From Narthecium ossifragum (Eukaryota > Streptophyta > Magnoliopsida > Dioscoreales > Nartheciaceae), in assembly GCA_963920575.1 (NCBI GenBank), contig OY986972.1, positions 21,860,083 to 21,924,082 on the forward strand: DNA of 64,000 nt. Reading direction: 5' to 3'. The translations under genes were made by a program, and so were the position numbers. Shown here one piece after another: positions 12,141 through 22,400 of this stretch. Numbering within the stretch: position 1 is the first letter of the stretch; every line of letters begins with the position of its first letter. A model generated the notes under the pieces. It was not told where the DNA came from. It did no database searches and was given only the letters and a program-made list of their open reading frames with translations.

Positions 12141-12567
12141 GTATAGATACCAACAATTGACGCCAATATATGACACATTCTATGCAGTCATTCTCAATAG
12201 GCAATTGTAGGGCTATGGAATTATCATCTTGACAATAATATGGCACGACTAACCAAAACAAAAAAAATTGAGTACTGTTATTTGTTATCATAAAAAAAGA
12301 AAGAAAATAAACCAAATAGCATCTAAGTTTCAACATTAAACACTGTGAACCCTATGATGTGGTTTTGGGTGTTAGTAGATGTTGGATAAAACAGTATAGA
12401 TGATCATTTTTGTGCTGAAACCTTACCCAATCCATGTTCGAATTCAAAATCTCGAGATCTGATAGATTATTCAAGTTTAAAAGCTATTATTGTAAAAACC
12501 CAATAGTTTAGTTCATATGTCAAAGATTTAATAACAGAATTAAGTTATGAAAAAAAAAGAAAAAAAA

Positions 12568-12807
12568 TGGAATAGCCGTCCGATAGGAATGCCGAGCGCC
12601 ACCAGCTTTTGATCGACTTCCCACAGCCGAGAGGACCGCCCCGAGTCCCGGGCTCTCAATTTGGGGGCCGGGCCATCGGGTTTACAACAGTGGTCTACTC
12701 CCAACATCGATCAGAGGCCAGCTCAAGGGCGTTCAGCGGCCGCCAACACGTCCAGGCTATTCCAAGCGCCCTCGCTCGAGTGACAGGCCCGCGCTACCGG
12801 GCCCAGC
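12568..12807 (-). ncRNA. Pol III-type ncRNA gene, candidate SRP (7SL) RNA
   Basis: Reading the minus strand, a plant snRNA-type promoter (USE and TATA, see next entry) is followed 23 nt after the TATA by GCTGGGCCCGGTAGCGCGGG, which resembles the 5' Alu domain of SRP RNA, including a UGUNR-type U-turn (TGTCA). About 240 nt later the sequence runs into TTTTTTTTC and a second T run, a Pol III terminator. The 3' part (AAAAGCTGGTGGCGC and on) looks like plant SRP RNA as I remember it, but I do not see the classical AGCAGG loop of the SRP54-binding helix, and 240 nt is shorter than the roughly 300 nt expected. It may be a variant, a decayed copy, or another USE-driven RNA. Promoter and terminator are direct observations; the family is inference. 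Confidence 0.55.
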
Positions 12808-12829
12808 GATGGTATTTAAGGGCGGGAGC

Positions 12830-12871
12830 CTATTTTAGGACATCGCCGTTTGGAGTTATCCGATGTGGGAC
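12830..12871 (-). promoter_or_regulatory. Plant snRNA-type USE + TATA (Pol III spacing)
   Basis: Minus strand GTCCCACATCG (12871-12861) is a perfect match to the plant upstream sequence element RTCCCACATCG. The TATA-like TAAAATAG is at 12837-12830, 23 nt further. A short USE-TATA distance (about 24-26 nt) is the known Pol III configuration, versus about 34 nt for Pol II snRNA genes. Confidence 0.75.
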
Positions 12872-13773
12872 TAAAAACCGGACATCTGCTTCACATGTCA
12901 AGCATTTGGCACTAATCTCAAAGAATTCTTTTGAGTCGATACCGCTCTCCCCTCTTCTTTTCACCCAGACACCCACCCTTCTCCTCTCTCTAGTTGTAAC
13001 CTCTCGTGAATCGTCTCGCTTCTCCCCCAAATTCTACAAACCCTAGCCATTTATCCCGACTTTTACTTCCACATTGGAGATCATCACGAGGAGTAGGGGG
13101 GAGGGGGTCGATCGCAATGCCCGTAAGGTTTCGTGGTTACTATCTTGATTTTTTTCTTGATTTCCAAGCAATAATATGTGTTTTTGGGGGCTTTGAAGGA
13201 GATTGGAAAGGCTTTAGATTCAAATGGTAACTGGTAAGAGCCTATTTGGTAGTGCTATCAAGTTAGCGTCTTCGTCGGTTCTTTTCATGCTTTTCTCTGT
13301 TGCGATGGTCGTTCTTTGGGTGTAGGATTGGACTAGTGAGAGCGAGGCGAATGAGGAATTCGAATGGGATAGTGAGGAAGACGTCGACGACCCCACGTTC
13401 GACCCTTTGAGCTCAGGACGGGCGGGTGCTGGTGGAAATGCAGTTGCCAGCACATCCCGGGAGGTGATGAGCTTTTTCTAATGACGAAATCAATGCTTCA
13501 TGCCCATTTATCTAAACTAGTTATTTTCACCATACCATAATCTTTTTTTCGCTGGAATCCTGTGTGCTTATATCGCAGAAGTTGGTTTTGCTTCGGAAAA
13601 TTTAGTCTTGGATAAAATTGTAGACGTGACACTACCTGCTATTTTGTTATTTCAAGGTTCAGGATACGAGTACATCCCATGCTGATTCATATTCGGTGCT
13701 CATTGGCATGGGATTCTCCAAGGAGAAAGTGGAGAAGGCAATTAGCGAGAACGGTAGTGCTTTGTTTCAGTTT

Positions 13774-14075
13774 AGAGGCACTTTTGTAGCCATTGCTGCT
13801 TAGTAGGTTATGCATACTATCAGATCAGAGGCACTTTTGTAGCCATTTCTGCTTAGTAGGTTATGCATACTTTCAGATTAAATGACGCTGATGTTGGTAC
13901 ATATTTCACAGCAGAAGGAGATACAGAGGCTATTCTGGACAAAACATGATTTGTGAGAGATGTTAGAAATAATTTATTTTCACGTTTCTGGATATGGAGA
14001 TTTCCATGCACAGTGATTGGCAGATCATGCCAAAAGTCTTCACGTTTCTGGATATGGAGATTTCCATGCACAGTT
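13774..14075. repeat. Two short tandem duplications in a pseudogene intron
   Basis: A unit beginning AGAGGCACTTTTGTAGCCAT occurs at about 13774 and 13827 (53-bp spacing). A second unit beginning CACGTTTCTGGATATGGAG occurs at about 13981 and 14041 (60-bp spacing). Confidence 0.85.
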
Positions 14076-17000
14076 ATGTTTTACATCTAAGAACTAAAAT
14101 ATCCATTTGCTCCAGATCCAAACTGTAATAGTGTGGATGTTTTTTGCTAGGTGTGCTCATATTTTAGCGCATAGGCGACCTTAGCTGTAGACTTGATTTC
14201 GTATGTTATGTGAGGTTTTCCCACCATGTCAGGTAAGTGTTCCTGAAATTCTGGGCGTAAGTATAGACATTTGATCCACTACAGCTTATAATACTTATTG
14301 CCATTCTTGCCCTTCATCACAGAACAATTTTATACCCCAATCCCTTTATTGTGTGATACATCTCATCTATGTCAGTTTCCAACTTGAGAACTGTGTGCTA
14401 GTTGTACTATTCAAGAGGTAGCAAGGATGCTTTTATCCATCAATTTGTGCATGCGATCCTGTGAAGGGAAATGTAAATTTGCATGCATGTGCACAACTTC
14501 CGGCTAAACACCCTGGGGGCAACATTAGCAGGATGGTTCTGGTGGTAAACACATTTCAGGCTGGGCTGAGTCAAATGATGGATGCTATGTTTCACTCTCA
14601 TGGGACATGCAGCTCTCTAGATGGGTACCCTCTGAAATCTTGAATCTTTTGAACTAGGAATATGAGCACATGTGGCTAATCTTCTCATTTTATTCATATT
14701 GAGGAAATTATATGCCATTATTCCTGCTTGAGATGTTTAACATTACAAAATTAATTTAGCTGTCCAAAGTCAAATGGTTTGTGCCTTCTTTTTGTTCAAG
14801 TTCCATTGGCTATGACAAGCCAACTCATAAGCGGATCTTTTCACTCAATCATCAATGTGCTCTATAATTTGATGGAGCCTTCTTGATACAAAATATGGTC
14901 TTGTCTGTGCTGATTCCTGTTTGTTGGGAATGGCTTGGCATGATGATGCCAGTAGCCGATAGGCATGCAAGCATACAATCATGATTGAAATATAGGAATA
15001 GGTGTGCTACTTAACACTATCCCGTGATGGCACACACCTCATTTACCAGTACAATTTATCAGCTTTGCTGTGTTGGTGGTTATCTTTGAAAAGTTCTCAG
15101 AATTCTAGTTGTCCATGAATAATGATGCAATTTCTTGCAATCATTGGGTTTTTGCCACATGTCATCGTTACTTCTAATTGTGCATGCCCCACCAATTTGT
15201 TTTCCTGGTTGGTATTGGTGATCTTTAGGATATGAAGTAATTTTGACACCTTGCTTATGTGATCTTTTACCTGCAGACTGTTAGAAACTTTCCATCAGAA
15301 AAGGAAGATTCCACTCATTCCAGTTTAAACTTTTCTTAGGAAGTGACGACGACCTTTCTGATGGCAACTTCTCTAGCATTGATGGTTTTGAGGACGAGGT
15401 ACATTAACCGATCGTTCTCTTTGTTGTCTTAGTATCTCCGGATTTATTTATCTTCATCATATATAACTAGCAAAAGTTTTTCGAAATCTGGAGATGAGTT
15501 TTGTACAACTTCTCATGAGAAAATGCATGTCAGAGAATGCTTTACAGTTTATCAAAATGTACTTTATTTGGAACTATGCTGGATCTCAAATTATCTTTGG
15601 CTATCATTATGTTTTGAGCAGATGTCATCCATTTTTAACTTGCTGTTTGATTGTGTTTTGTTTCATAAGAGGCAAATAAATTAGAGTGTAATGAGAGTTG
15701 AAATGGAAGTCTGTAGGGGTAGGCTCGGATACTTCTTGTATGTGATATAATAGCATTATGCTATTAAGCTTTTGCTCTCTATTGTGCAGCAAGATCCATG
15801 AGAATTAATGAGTGTATTTCCTATTTAGTTTAAAATTTCTTTTTTGAAGTTGAACGGAGGCAAGCCATTAGAATTTATTTTCTCGAGAAATTTGAACAGA
15901 GGCAAACCATTATAATTGATTTTCTTGATTCCACATCTATTCTGGCAGTTTTAATCATGGAAACAGAGCAGGAAAGAAAATTTGTGCTAATGGTTTCCTG
16001 AATTTACAAGTTTGTAGTTATTATATCCTTCTGTCCTTGCCACAGAATTGGGTTTGCTGTATTTCAACGATGGCGAAAGTTCTTCTTTCCTGATTTACTG
16101 TAGGAATATGACCTTATTAGAAAATTCCTTATCCGTTTGCCAGAGTTGTCAGTTACTTGTATATCCAGCTTGTTCCTAATTTCAACTTCCTTAAAGCCTC
16201 GGCTGAAATACAATGCCTTGACTGCTCCTTTTCTGCGACAGATGGAAACACCTGCAATGGGACTTTCCTTTCAATCTTTTCTCACAGGAACTTACAGACA
16301 GTTCTCTTGATAAGGATAGAAAAGTGGCAAGTTTGGATGGAAACACCTGCCGATGAGGCCTCTGCAGCACTTGATAGATGTGGCACTATTCCTGCACTCA
16401 TGGTATTTCTATTTTTCCTGTTCTTGAAATCTGGGGTGGATTACATGGTTTCTTGTTCTTGAAATCAGTTAATGTAAATTTCTCAAAGCATATCGCTCCG
16501 TTTTTGCACCCTTGTTGGATCATAACTTCTCTGAAATCAAATTGTGTATAGGCGTTAATGCATCAATTTGTGAGCTATCAGACTCGATACATGCTGCTCG
16601 ACTAGCAGAGGACTTTCATGCAGCAAAATCTTATACTCCCATTTCTTTTGAAGACACGTTAATCCTTAAATCCTTTTAGCACATGGTTTAACTTTTCCAT
16701 CCATTCAACTTGATTTGCTAACTCTCCTCTTTACAGTCGAGGAACAGTAATTATGTCATCTACCAGTAAGAAAAGAAGTTGGACTGAGGGAAGTAGACAG
16801 TACAAAAGAAGCCGTTTTAAAGATGAAAAGAAGCAGCGGATGAAAAAAGATGCTTTGGAGGATGATAGGCTTGGGATGTCTTCTATCGTCCCTAGTTTGA
16901 TGGTAGGATTCAGCCTTCCAAATCAGAGTACACATCAAGTTAACAGGATGCTTCCAGCGGCGGCCATGGTTCTGCCGTGCTTCTATTACGAAAATGTGGC

Positions 17001-17097
17001 TCTAGCACCAAATGGTCTTTGGGAGACTATCTCGCGCTTCCTCTATGATATTGAGCCGGAATTTGTTGATTCAAAGTGCTTCTGTGCTTCCCAACAA

Positions 17098-17119
17098 CCC
17101 CCCCCCCCCCCCCCCCCCC
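17098..17119. repeat. Poly-C tract of 22 nt inside the DRM pseudogene exon
   Basis: A run of 22 C sits between FCASQQ and INEALMTKKWW. In intact DRM proteins about 25 residues (containing a P-rich segment) lie here, so the tract replaces lost sequence. The exact length may be unreliable. Confidence 0.85.
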
Positions 17120-17629
17120 AGATAAATGAAGCCCTGATGACAAAGAAGTGGTGGCTTCCTTGGGATCCCAGGACTCAACTGAACTGCCTGCAGACCTGTA
17201 TTGCCAGTGCAAAACTGACGGGGAGAGGATACGTCACACAAGAGGCGGCAGCATAACCAGGACGGAGAGATACAGGTCCCTTGGAAATTCATTCCAGGTG
17301 GACACAGTGGCTCACCACCTTTCTGTGCTCAAGAACATATTCCCCAATGGCATGGCTGTTCTATCACTTTCCTTGGGCATTGGGGGTGCTGAAGTTGCTC
17401 TTCATCGGTTGGGAATTCATCTGAAGGCAGTTGTGTCGGTCGAGCTATCCGAAGGTTAGCAGAAACATAATCCAGGGATGATGGGAACAAACAAATCAGT
17501 CAGGTACTTTGATAGAGATGGCAGATTTGCAGAACTTGACACCTGACAAGCTCGAGAAGATGATGATTGGTGGCAGCCCATGCAACAATCTCGCAGGCAG
17601 CAACCGTTACGGTCGAGATGGCCTGGAGG

Positions 17630-18376
17630 GTAAACAGTCTATTATAAATTCTTGATTGCTGATAATAGCGGTTTAAATGGAGACCAATAACCTTACAAAA
17701 AGGCCCCTAGTACAGATATATAATTGGATTGTGCTCAATGATAAGTTTCAAAGTTGACATTTTTTTATTTTTAAAAGCACAAGAAATCTGTTAATCCGAC
17801 CAGGTGCTTTTGGATTCTCATTAGCTGGGCAAAACGTTTATTAGACTAATAAAAATATATTAATGAGCATGATGATATTAATAATTAATTAGCTGGGCAA
17901 AACGTTTATTGGGCTGGAAGGGTTGACTGATCCATTGCCCATTGGGCCTCCATCTCGGCCAAACTCGAAGTCCAGCCCAAGGTTCAACTCAATTTGGATG
18001 AAGATCCAACGGTTAAGATCATGAACTGCGCTTGATGAGTCACTGCATGGCCCTCGAATCCACTTGTATCGGATGCATGTAGAAATAATTTGCTTGAAAG
18101 AAACAATGAACAATAAATCTCTTTCCTTAAAAATTCAACCGATATTAGGAAATAAACATAATACTGAGGTAGGTGTAAGGGCTGTCTGTCCATTGGGCCT
18201 CCACCTAGCCCAAAATCTAAGGCCAACCCACCTAAAAGAATCAAATTATTTTGAAAGAATCCTGCAAATCACCGAGAATTCATGCTTGTCATATTGTTTT
18301 TAACAAGTATGTATGATGAAATAGATACTGACAATTGAATGCCAAGATATAACACAATGTATGTATCCATTCCGAG
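17630..18376. other. Intergenic with dispersed-repeat pieces
   Basis: No gene. ATGGAGACCAATAACCT (about 17677) recurs at about 29212. Two ATTGGGCCTCCA blocks (17943 and 18192) resemble promoter GGGCC elements. 18325-18376 starts a repeat (TATAACACAATGTATG and on) related to about 8785 and 12165 and continued after the hAT insertion at 19007. Confidence 0.5.
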
Positions 18377-18537
18377 CAATGGCGGAACCAGGATGAAATT
18401 TAGGGGGGGGGGGGGCGAAATCTAAAGCAAAATGATAATAAAAAAAATCTTTCAAGTAATGTAAAAAATACCTTAGAATTACAATATCAAATATTAAGGA
18501 ATAAAAACAATACAAATATTAAAATATACGTACCGTG

Positions 18538-18738
18538 CTATGTGTTGCGATTGAGAGGTGGAAGTTGGATCCTACGCTTTTGCATTTTTTGAAAACGTTG
18601 CAAAATGACTTCATTCTCAATAGTTTCAAAATTTTCCCGCTCGATGTATACCACCATGCAATCATTCATCCAGTCATCCTCCATCTTATTACGTAAATCA
18701 GACTTGACAATCTTCATCGAAGAGAAGACTTGCAGTCG
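18538..18738 (-). pseudogene. hAT transposase C-terminal fragment (hAT dimerisation domain)
   Basis: Minus-strand open frame ending in TAG at 18540-18538. It reads VFSSMKIVKSDLRNKMEDDW and then NDCMVVYIERENFETIENEV, typical of the C-terminal dimerisation region of TTF-finger/hAT plant transposases, followed by a basic tail MQKRRIQLPP. About 66 codons remain, uninterrupted. No upstream catalytic part is present, so the element cannot mobilise itself. Confidence 0.8.
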
Positions 18739-18741
18739 CTA

Positions 18742-18941
18742 CTAGTCCGAGTCCGAGGGGCAGGGGCGGGCGCGGGTTAGTCCGAGTTCAAGGGGCAGGG
18801 GCGGGCGCGGTGCGGGTTATTCCGAGTCCGAGGGGGAGGGGTGGGGGCGGCGCGGGTTAGTTCGAGTCCGAGGGGGAGGGGCGGGCGCGGCGCGGGTTAG
18901 TCCGAGTCCGAGGGAGGGAGGGGGGGGGGGGGGGGGGGGGT
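18742..18941. repeat. GC-rich minisatellite inside the hAT remnant
   Basis: Four to five copies of a roughly 45-55-bp unit containing GTCCGAGGGGGAGGGGCGGG and GCGGGTTAGTCCGAG, ending in a long G run (about 18918-18941). It occupies the place of the missing transposase body. Confidence 0.85.
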
Positions 18942-19214
18942 TTCCGGCGTCGCCAGGGGGGGCGGCCACCCCCCCTCGCCCCCCTGGTTCCACCACTGAT
19001 TCCGAGTGGCAAAATTTAGGCTATAAAATGGTCATCCTAACAAGATTATAGACACAACGAAGCAAAGAAGTTAGAGCTTTCAACAACGTTTAGCGTGTGA
19101 GAGTTACTGAATGAGCGAGCGTGATTAGTCAAAAATCTAGTAAGCCATGCTATCATGCTGTTCTTAAGATGTCCGAAATCTTTCTTCCTTTCACTCCAGA
19201 GGAATTAAGGAGAC

Positions 19215-19254
19215 AAAAGCAATGGCTATCGAAGCTTCAACAAATCCTCCTGAC
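19215..19254 (+). other. Gene-like repeat start (MxxEASTNxP), split by the LINE nest
   Basis: ATGGCTATCGAAGCTTCAAC leads into AATCCTCCTGAC and, after the nest (from 26990), GGAGGTGGAAGC, an (ATT)n tract and GAGTTTCAGAGTTGATC. The same order occurs uninterrupted at about 40303-40370 (ATGGTTGCAGAAGCTTCAAC and on; short frame MVAEASTNSPEAGGFFEFQS). I do not recognise a protein. It could be the 5' end of a multicopy gene or of another TE. Confidence 0.4.
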
Positions 19255-19421
19255 TTGTGTTTGGAACTGCTGTGACTAGCCTTGAGGGTGCTTGTGCGGC
19301 GATTTGTTAAGTTAGCAGAGGAGCTCTGCAGGTGCACTAACTTGGGGAAGGACCGTATATGCTCGATGTTGAACGAAGCCGTTGGACGGGTACTGTGCTG
19401 CAAACGGACGCTGCGTGGCAT

Positions 19422-22400
19422 TTTTTTTTTTTGCTAGTTGAGCCTAGGGGCTGGTTAACCAAAAGGAAAAAAGGAAAGATACAAAATCAAAGGTAAAGGG
19501 AAGCCGAGGAGCTGGGCGAGTCACTCAGAATTGAGGTACCCAAGGATTCGCCCATACAACTCTAGCAAGGGCGTCGGCTTGTGAGTTAAACTCACACGGG
19601 ACATGGACAAAAAGAAGTTTGCTAAACTGGGAAGGTAATCTCCAAAGAGGAGACAAGGTGCTAATTAGTTCTTGCGGCCAGGCCAGTCGCCCGGATGCAT
19701 AACCAATGCCAAGGAGGGAGTCGGATTCGAGAATCACGTTGTGTAACCCTCTGCGCCTAGCTTCAGAAAGCCCACCCTGCATAGCCTGTCGCGCCCCGAC
19801 CCGCGAAAGCCCAACCGGGCCGGGCGACGCGAACCGGAACCTACAAACGCGGAAGAAAAGCTAGCGAGGGTTCCCTCTAACCTATTGGTCTCCCTAACAG
19901 TTCACCAAAGCACCCTCAATTAAAACAATATTAATTAGCAAAACCTCGAACCTCAGATTAAAAACTCAAGTGTTAATATACATATCCTCGGAGAGGGGGA
20001 AGATTCAAAGTACAACATTACTCCCGTAGGAGACTAACTAACATAAGGGTAAAAGCAGTAAATGATCACCACCTCTCAGACTCCACCTGGCGCCGCCGCA
20101 CCGCCAACCAACTGCCCGGTGGGGGCCAAGGAAGAAGAACTGACGCCTGCACCTGCAAAACGCAGCCCGGGTAGGTGTGAGCACTAAGCTCAGTAGGGAT
20201 CTACACTACGACACACAGAAGGAAGAGGGAAACGCAACAGTGTCGCCCTCAAGTAGGACCTGGGTGTATACAGGGGTCCCATAACCCCACCGCGTGTCCC
20301 TGAGGCCCACGATCATGGTCTTCCAGCCGAGCTGGTCACATGTCTGGTCACACTCAGTAGCAGAAAACAACACTGCTGGCCCACAAGCAGGTACCGACAC
20401 TGCAGGCGAGAAACTGCACCGCTAAGTAGGCAATCCCTCTACTCAAGGGTCAACATAGTGGAACACCGGCTACACCTCAACATCCGACTTAAGGCAGACA
20501 CGACCTCTACAATCATCAAGCCACAAGTGCACCAGTCATCTAAGCCTATCATCGAATCGACTGGGTACCACCATTCAAACCGGGTCCAAACTACCCAACC
20601 CCGGTCCTAGGGCTAAGTCCGAGCTTCCAGCCTCGGGACGGCGACCCAAAGATCACCCACGCCCTAACCAATGCAACTAATGCACACAACAATACACAAA
20701 CAGGTGATAGGCATGCAACAGTATGACAAACATCATATAAGTCAACCGGATCGCTGCAGCGGTACCACCGACCACTGCCAGCCGATCCGCAGCGGGTCCC
20801 GGCATTACGACGGTACCACGACCGTCGACCGCAGACTCCTGCAACGGGAAGCAACCCCGAAAACCGATGATGAATAAAACGTAATATAATATTATATTTC
20901 GAAATATAATATTATATTCAACAAAACACCCAAGCCTCTACTTAGGGGCTAATTGATCCCGTCGATCCGACATCCAAACGACGTCGGATTCAAGATCCAA
21001 CTTAGCCACCAGTAGGTGTATAAACCAGGATCATCATATCCAAAAATCATAATCATCCAACGGTTGGATTAACGTAAAAACGCTAATCAAAATCGTTAAT
21101 CAAACTAACTTACCCATTAATTACGGCAACGCAGCCCTCCAGCAAACAATTCATAAGAAATCGTATATAAATCGGAAAAATATGAAACAAGATGGAATAG
21201 AAAGCTAACGAATAGCTCTACAACTCTAATGTTTATGAAAAGCCAAGATTATGTACTCGCCGGCCGAAAAACTCGCCGCAAGTCGGCTGTTTCTCAAGAA
21301 CAGCAGAAAACCAGAAATCCGAGACTAATCATCCATAAAACTGACTCAAATCTCAACTGATTAACATGAAACTTAAATCAGTTATTCTACAAGACATAAG
21401 GAATCCAACAAAATAAGGATCAACAAGATCCAACGGCTAGATCTCAAGAAAACCCGAAAAGAACACAGTAGGTATAACCCTACCTAGCTGCGCTTTCCTC
21501 GGCTGATTCCTCGCGATTTGATCGCCAACAAACTTCCAAACCACTTCAGAGATCTTCCTCTCGTTGTCACGAATCCAACGAGCCAAAGAACGCCGGAAAA
21601 GATGGCCGGAGGAGAGAGAACGGAGGAGAGGAAGGTGGCTGCCCGAAACAGGGGAAAAAACAGAGCTTTGGGAGAGAAGAAGGAAGGAAGAAGAAAGAGA
21701 GGAGAAGGAGGAAGAGGAGGGGAAGAAAGGAGGGGAAAGGGGGAGGGGACAGCCGGGAAAGAGGGGAAAAAGTGAAAGAAGGGGAGGGGAAGTCTTCCCC
21801 CTCTGACAGGAGAGAGCGACGGCCAACGGCGGCCGTCCTCGCGAAGCAGAAAACCAACCGACTTATGAATGATCGATCCTTCCTCAACGAAGGATCGATC
21901 CTTCAAGATGATTCACAAGGCTTTCTGGCACGAAGAGGATCGATCCCTTAGCCATAGAGGATCGATCCTTTGTGTGCTGAAAGCTAAACTTGGGCAAGAA
22001 CTCAAGCCCAAGTCCGGATCTTTCGATCCCGGGTCCACCTAGCCATTCTAAACAAACACTAACACATACAAGGCCAGTGTGTGCACACGCGGGTGTGAAA
22101 CAAACCAACAAGGCGCAATTTATCAAATTGCCCTTGCGGTCTACAACGAGCCACAGGGGTAGAGGGGCAGGTCCTCACATAGCCGGTAACTCTACTTCGA
22201 CAACGGAGGTGGCGGTAGCTCTAGCTGACCAACACCAGGTGGGCTGGCACCCGTAAGGGAAGAGGATTGCCGCGAGTCCAGCGGCTCCTCCGCGGACGGC
22301 GGCGTCCGTGCGTAGAACGGGGGAAGGGTCTGAGATGCCGGGAATAGGCGGGATCCTGGTCGGGATGAAAGTTATGGAGTACTCCTTGACTTGCCTGGAT

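Larger units (their letters stand above)
13117..17629 (+). pseudogene. DRM-type (domains rearranged) DNA methyltransferase pseudogene
   Basis: Recognisable remains of a DRM2-like de novo cytosine methyltransferase (RNA-directed DNA methylation). Exons: 13117-13122 (MP), 13326-13463 (DWTSESEANEEFEWDSEED), 13657-13753 (first UBA, VLIGMGFSKEKVEKAISENG), then 13915 onward, which hits a stop at 13947-13949 right after GDTEAILD. Further pieces are about 15280-15398 (GSDDDLSDGNFSSIDGFEDE), 16288-16402 (second UBA, DEASAALDRC, with a frameshift) and 16737-17629. The last exon has MVGFSLPNQ, PCFYYENVALAPNGLWETIS and WDPRTQLNCLQTCIASAKLT. It then jumps by internal deletion to HTRGGS and RTERYRSLGNSFQVDTVAHH, with motif I reading SLGIGGAEVALHRLG instead of FSGIGG. 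A 1-nt shift at about 17453 and an in-frame TGA follow before GGSPCNNLAGSNRYGRDGLEG (motif IV, catalytic PC). Introns are retained, so it is an unprocessed copy. Lesions are too many for sequencing error. Confidence 0.85.
18377..18998 (-). mobile_element. hAT transposon remnant with 8-bp TSD
   Basis: Termini CAATGGCGGAACCAGG (left) and CCTGGTTCCACCACTG (right) are inverted repeats, and ATTCCGAG flanks both sides (18369-18376 and 18999-19006), the 8-bp duplication typical of hAT elements. The 622-bp element keeps only the last part of the transposase on the minus strand. The rest is replaced by G-rich minisatellite. Confidence 0.88.

Noticed and set aside
12568..12807. Telomerase RNA for the USE-driven transcript
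   Set aside because: Only TAAACCC is present; a template needs more than one full telomere repeat unit.
21437..21906. Long frames on both strands in the GA-rich part of the first solo LTR
   Set aside because: Purine-rich composition suppresses stops in all frames; no domain, and the same segment recurs in the second LTR.
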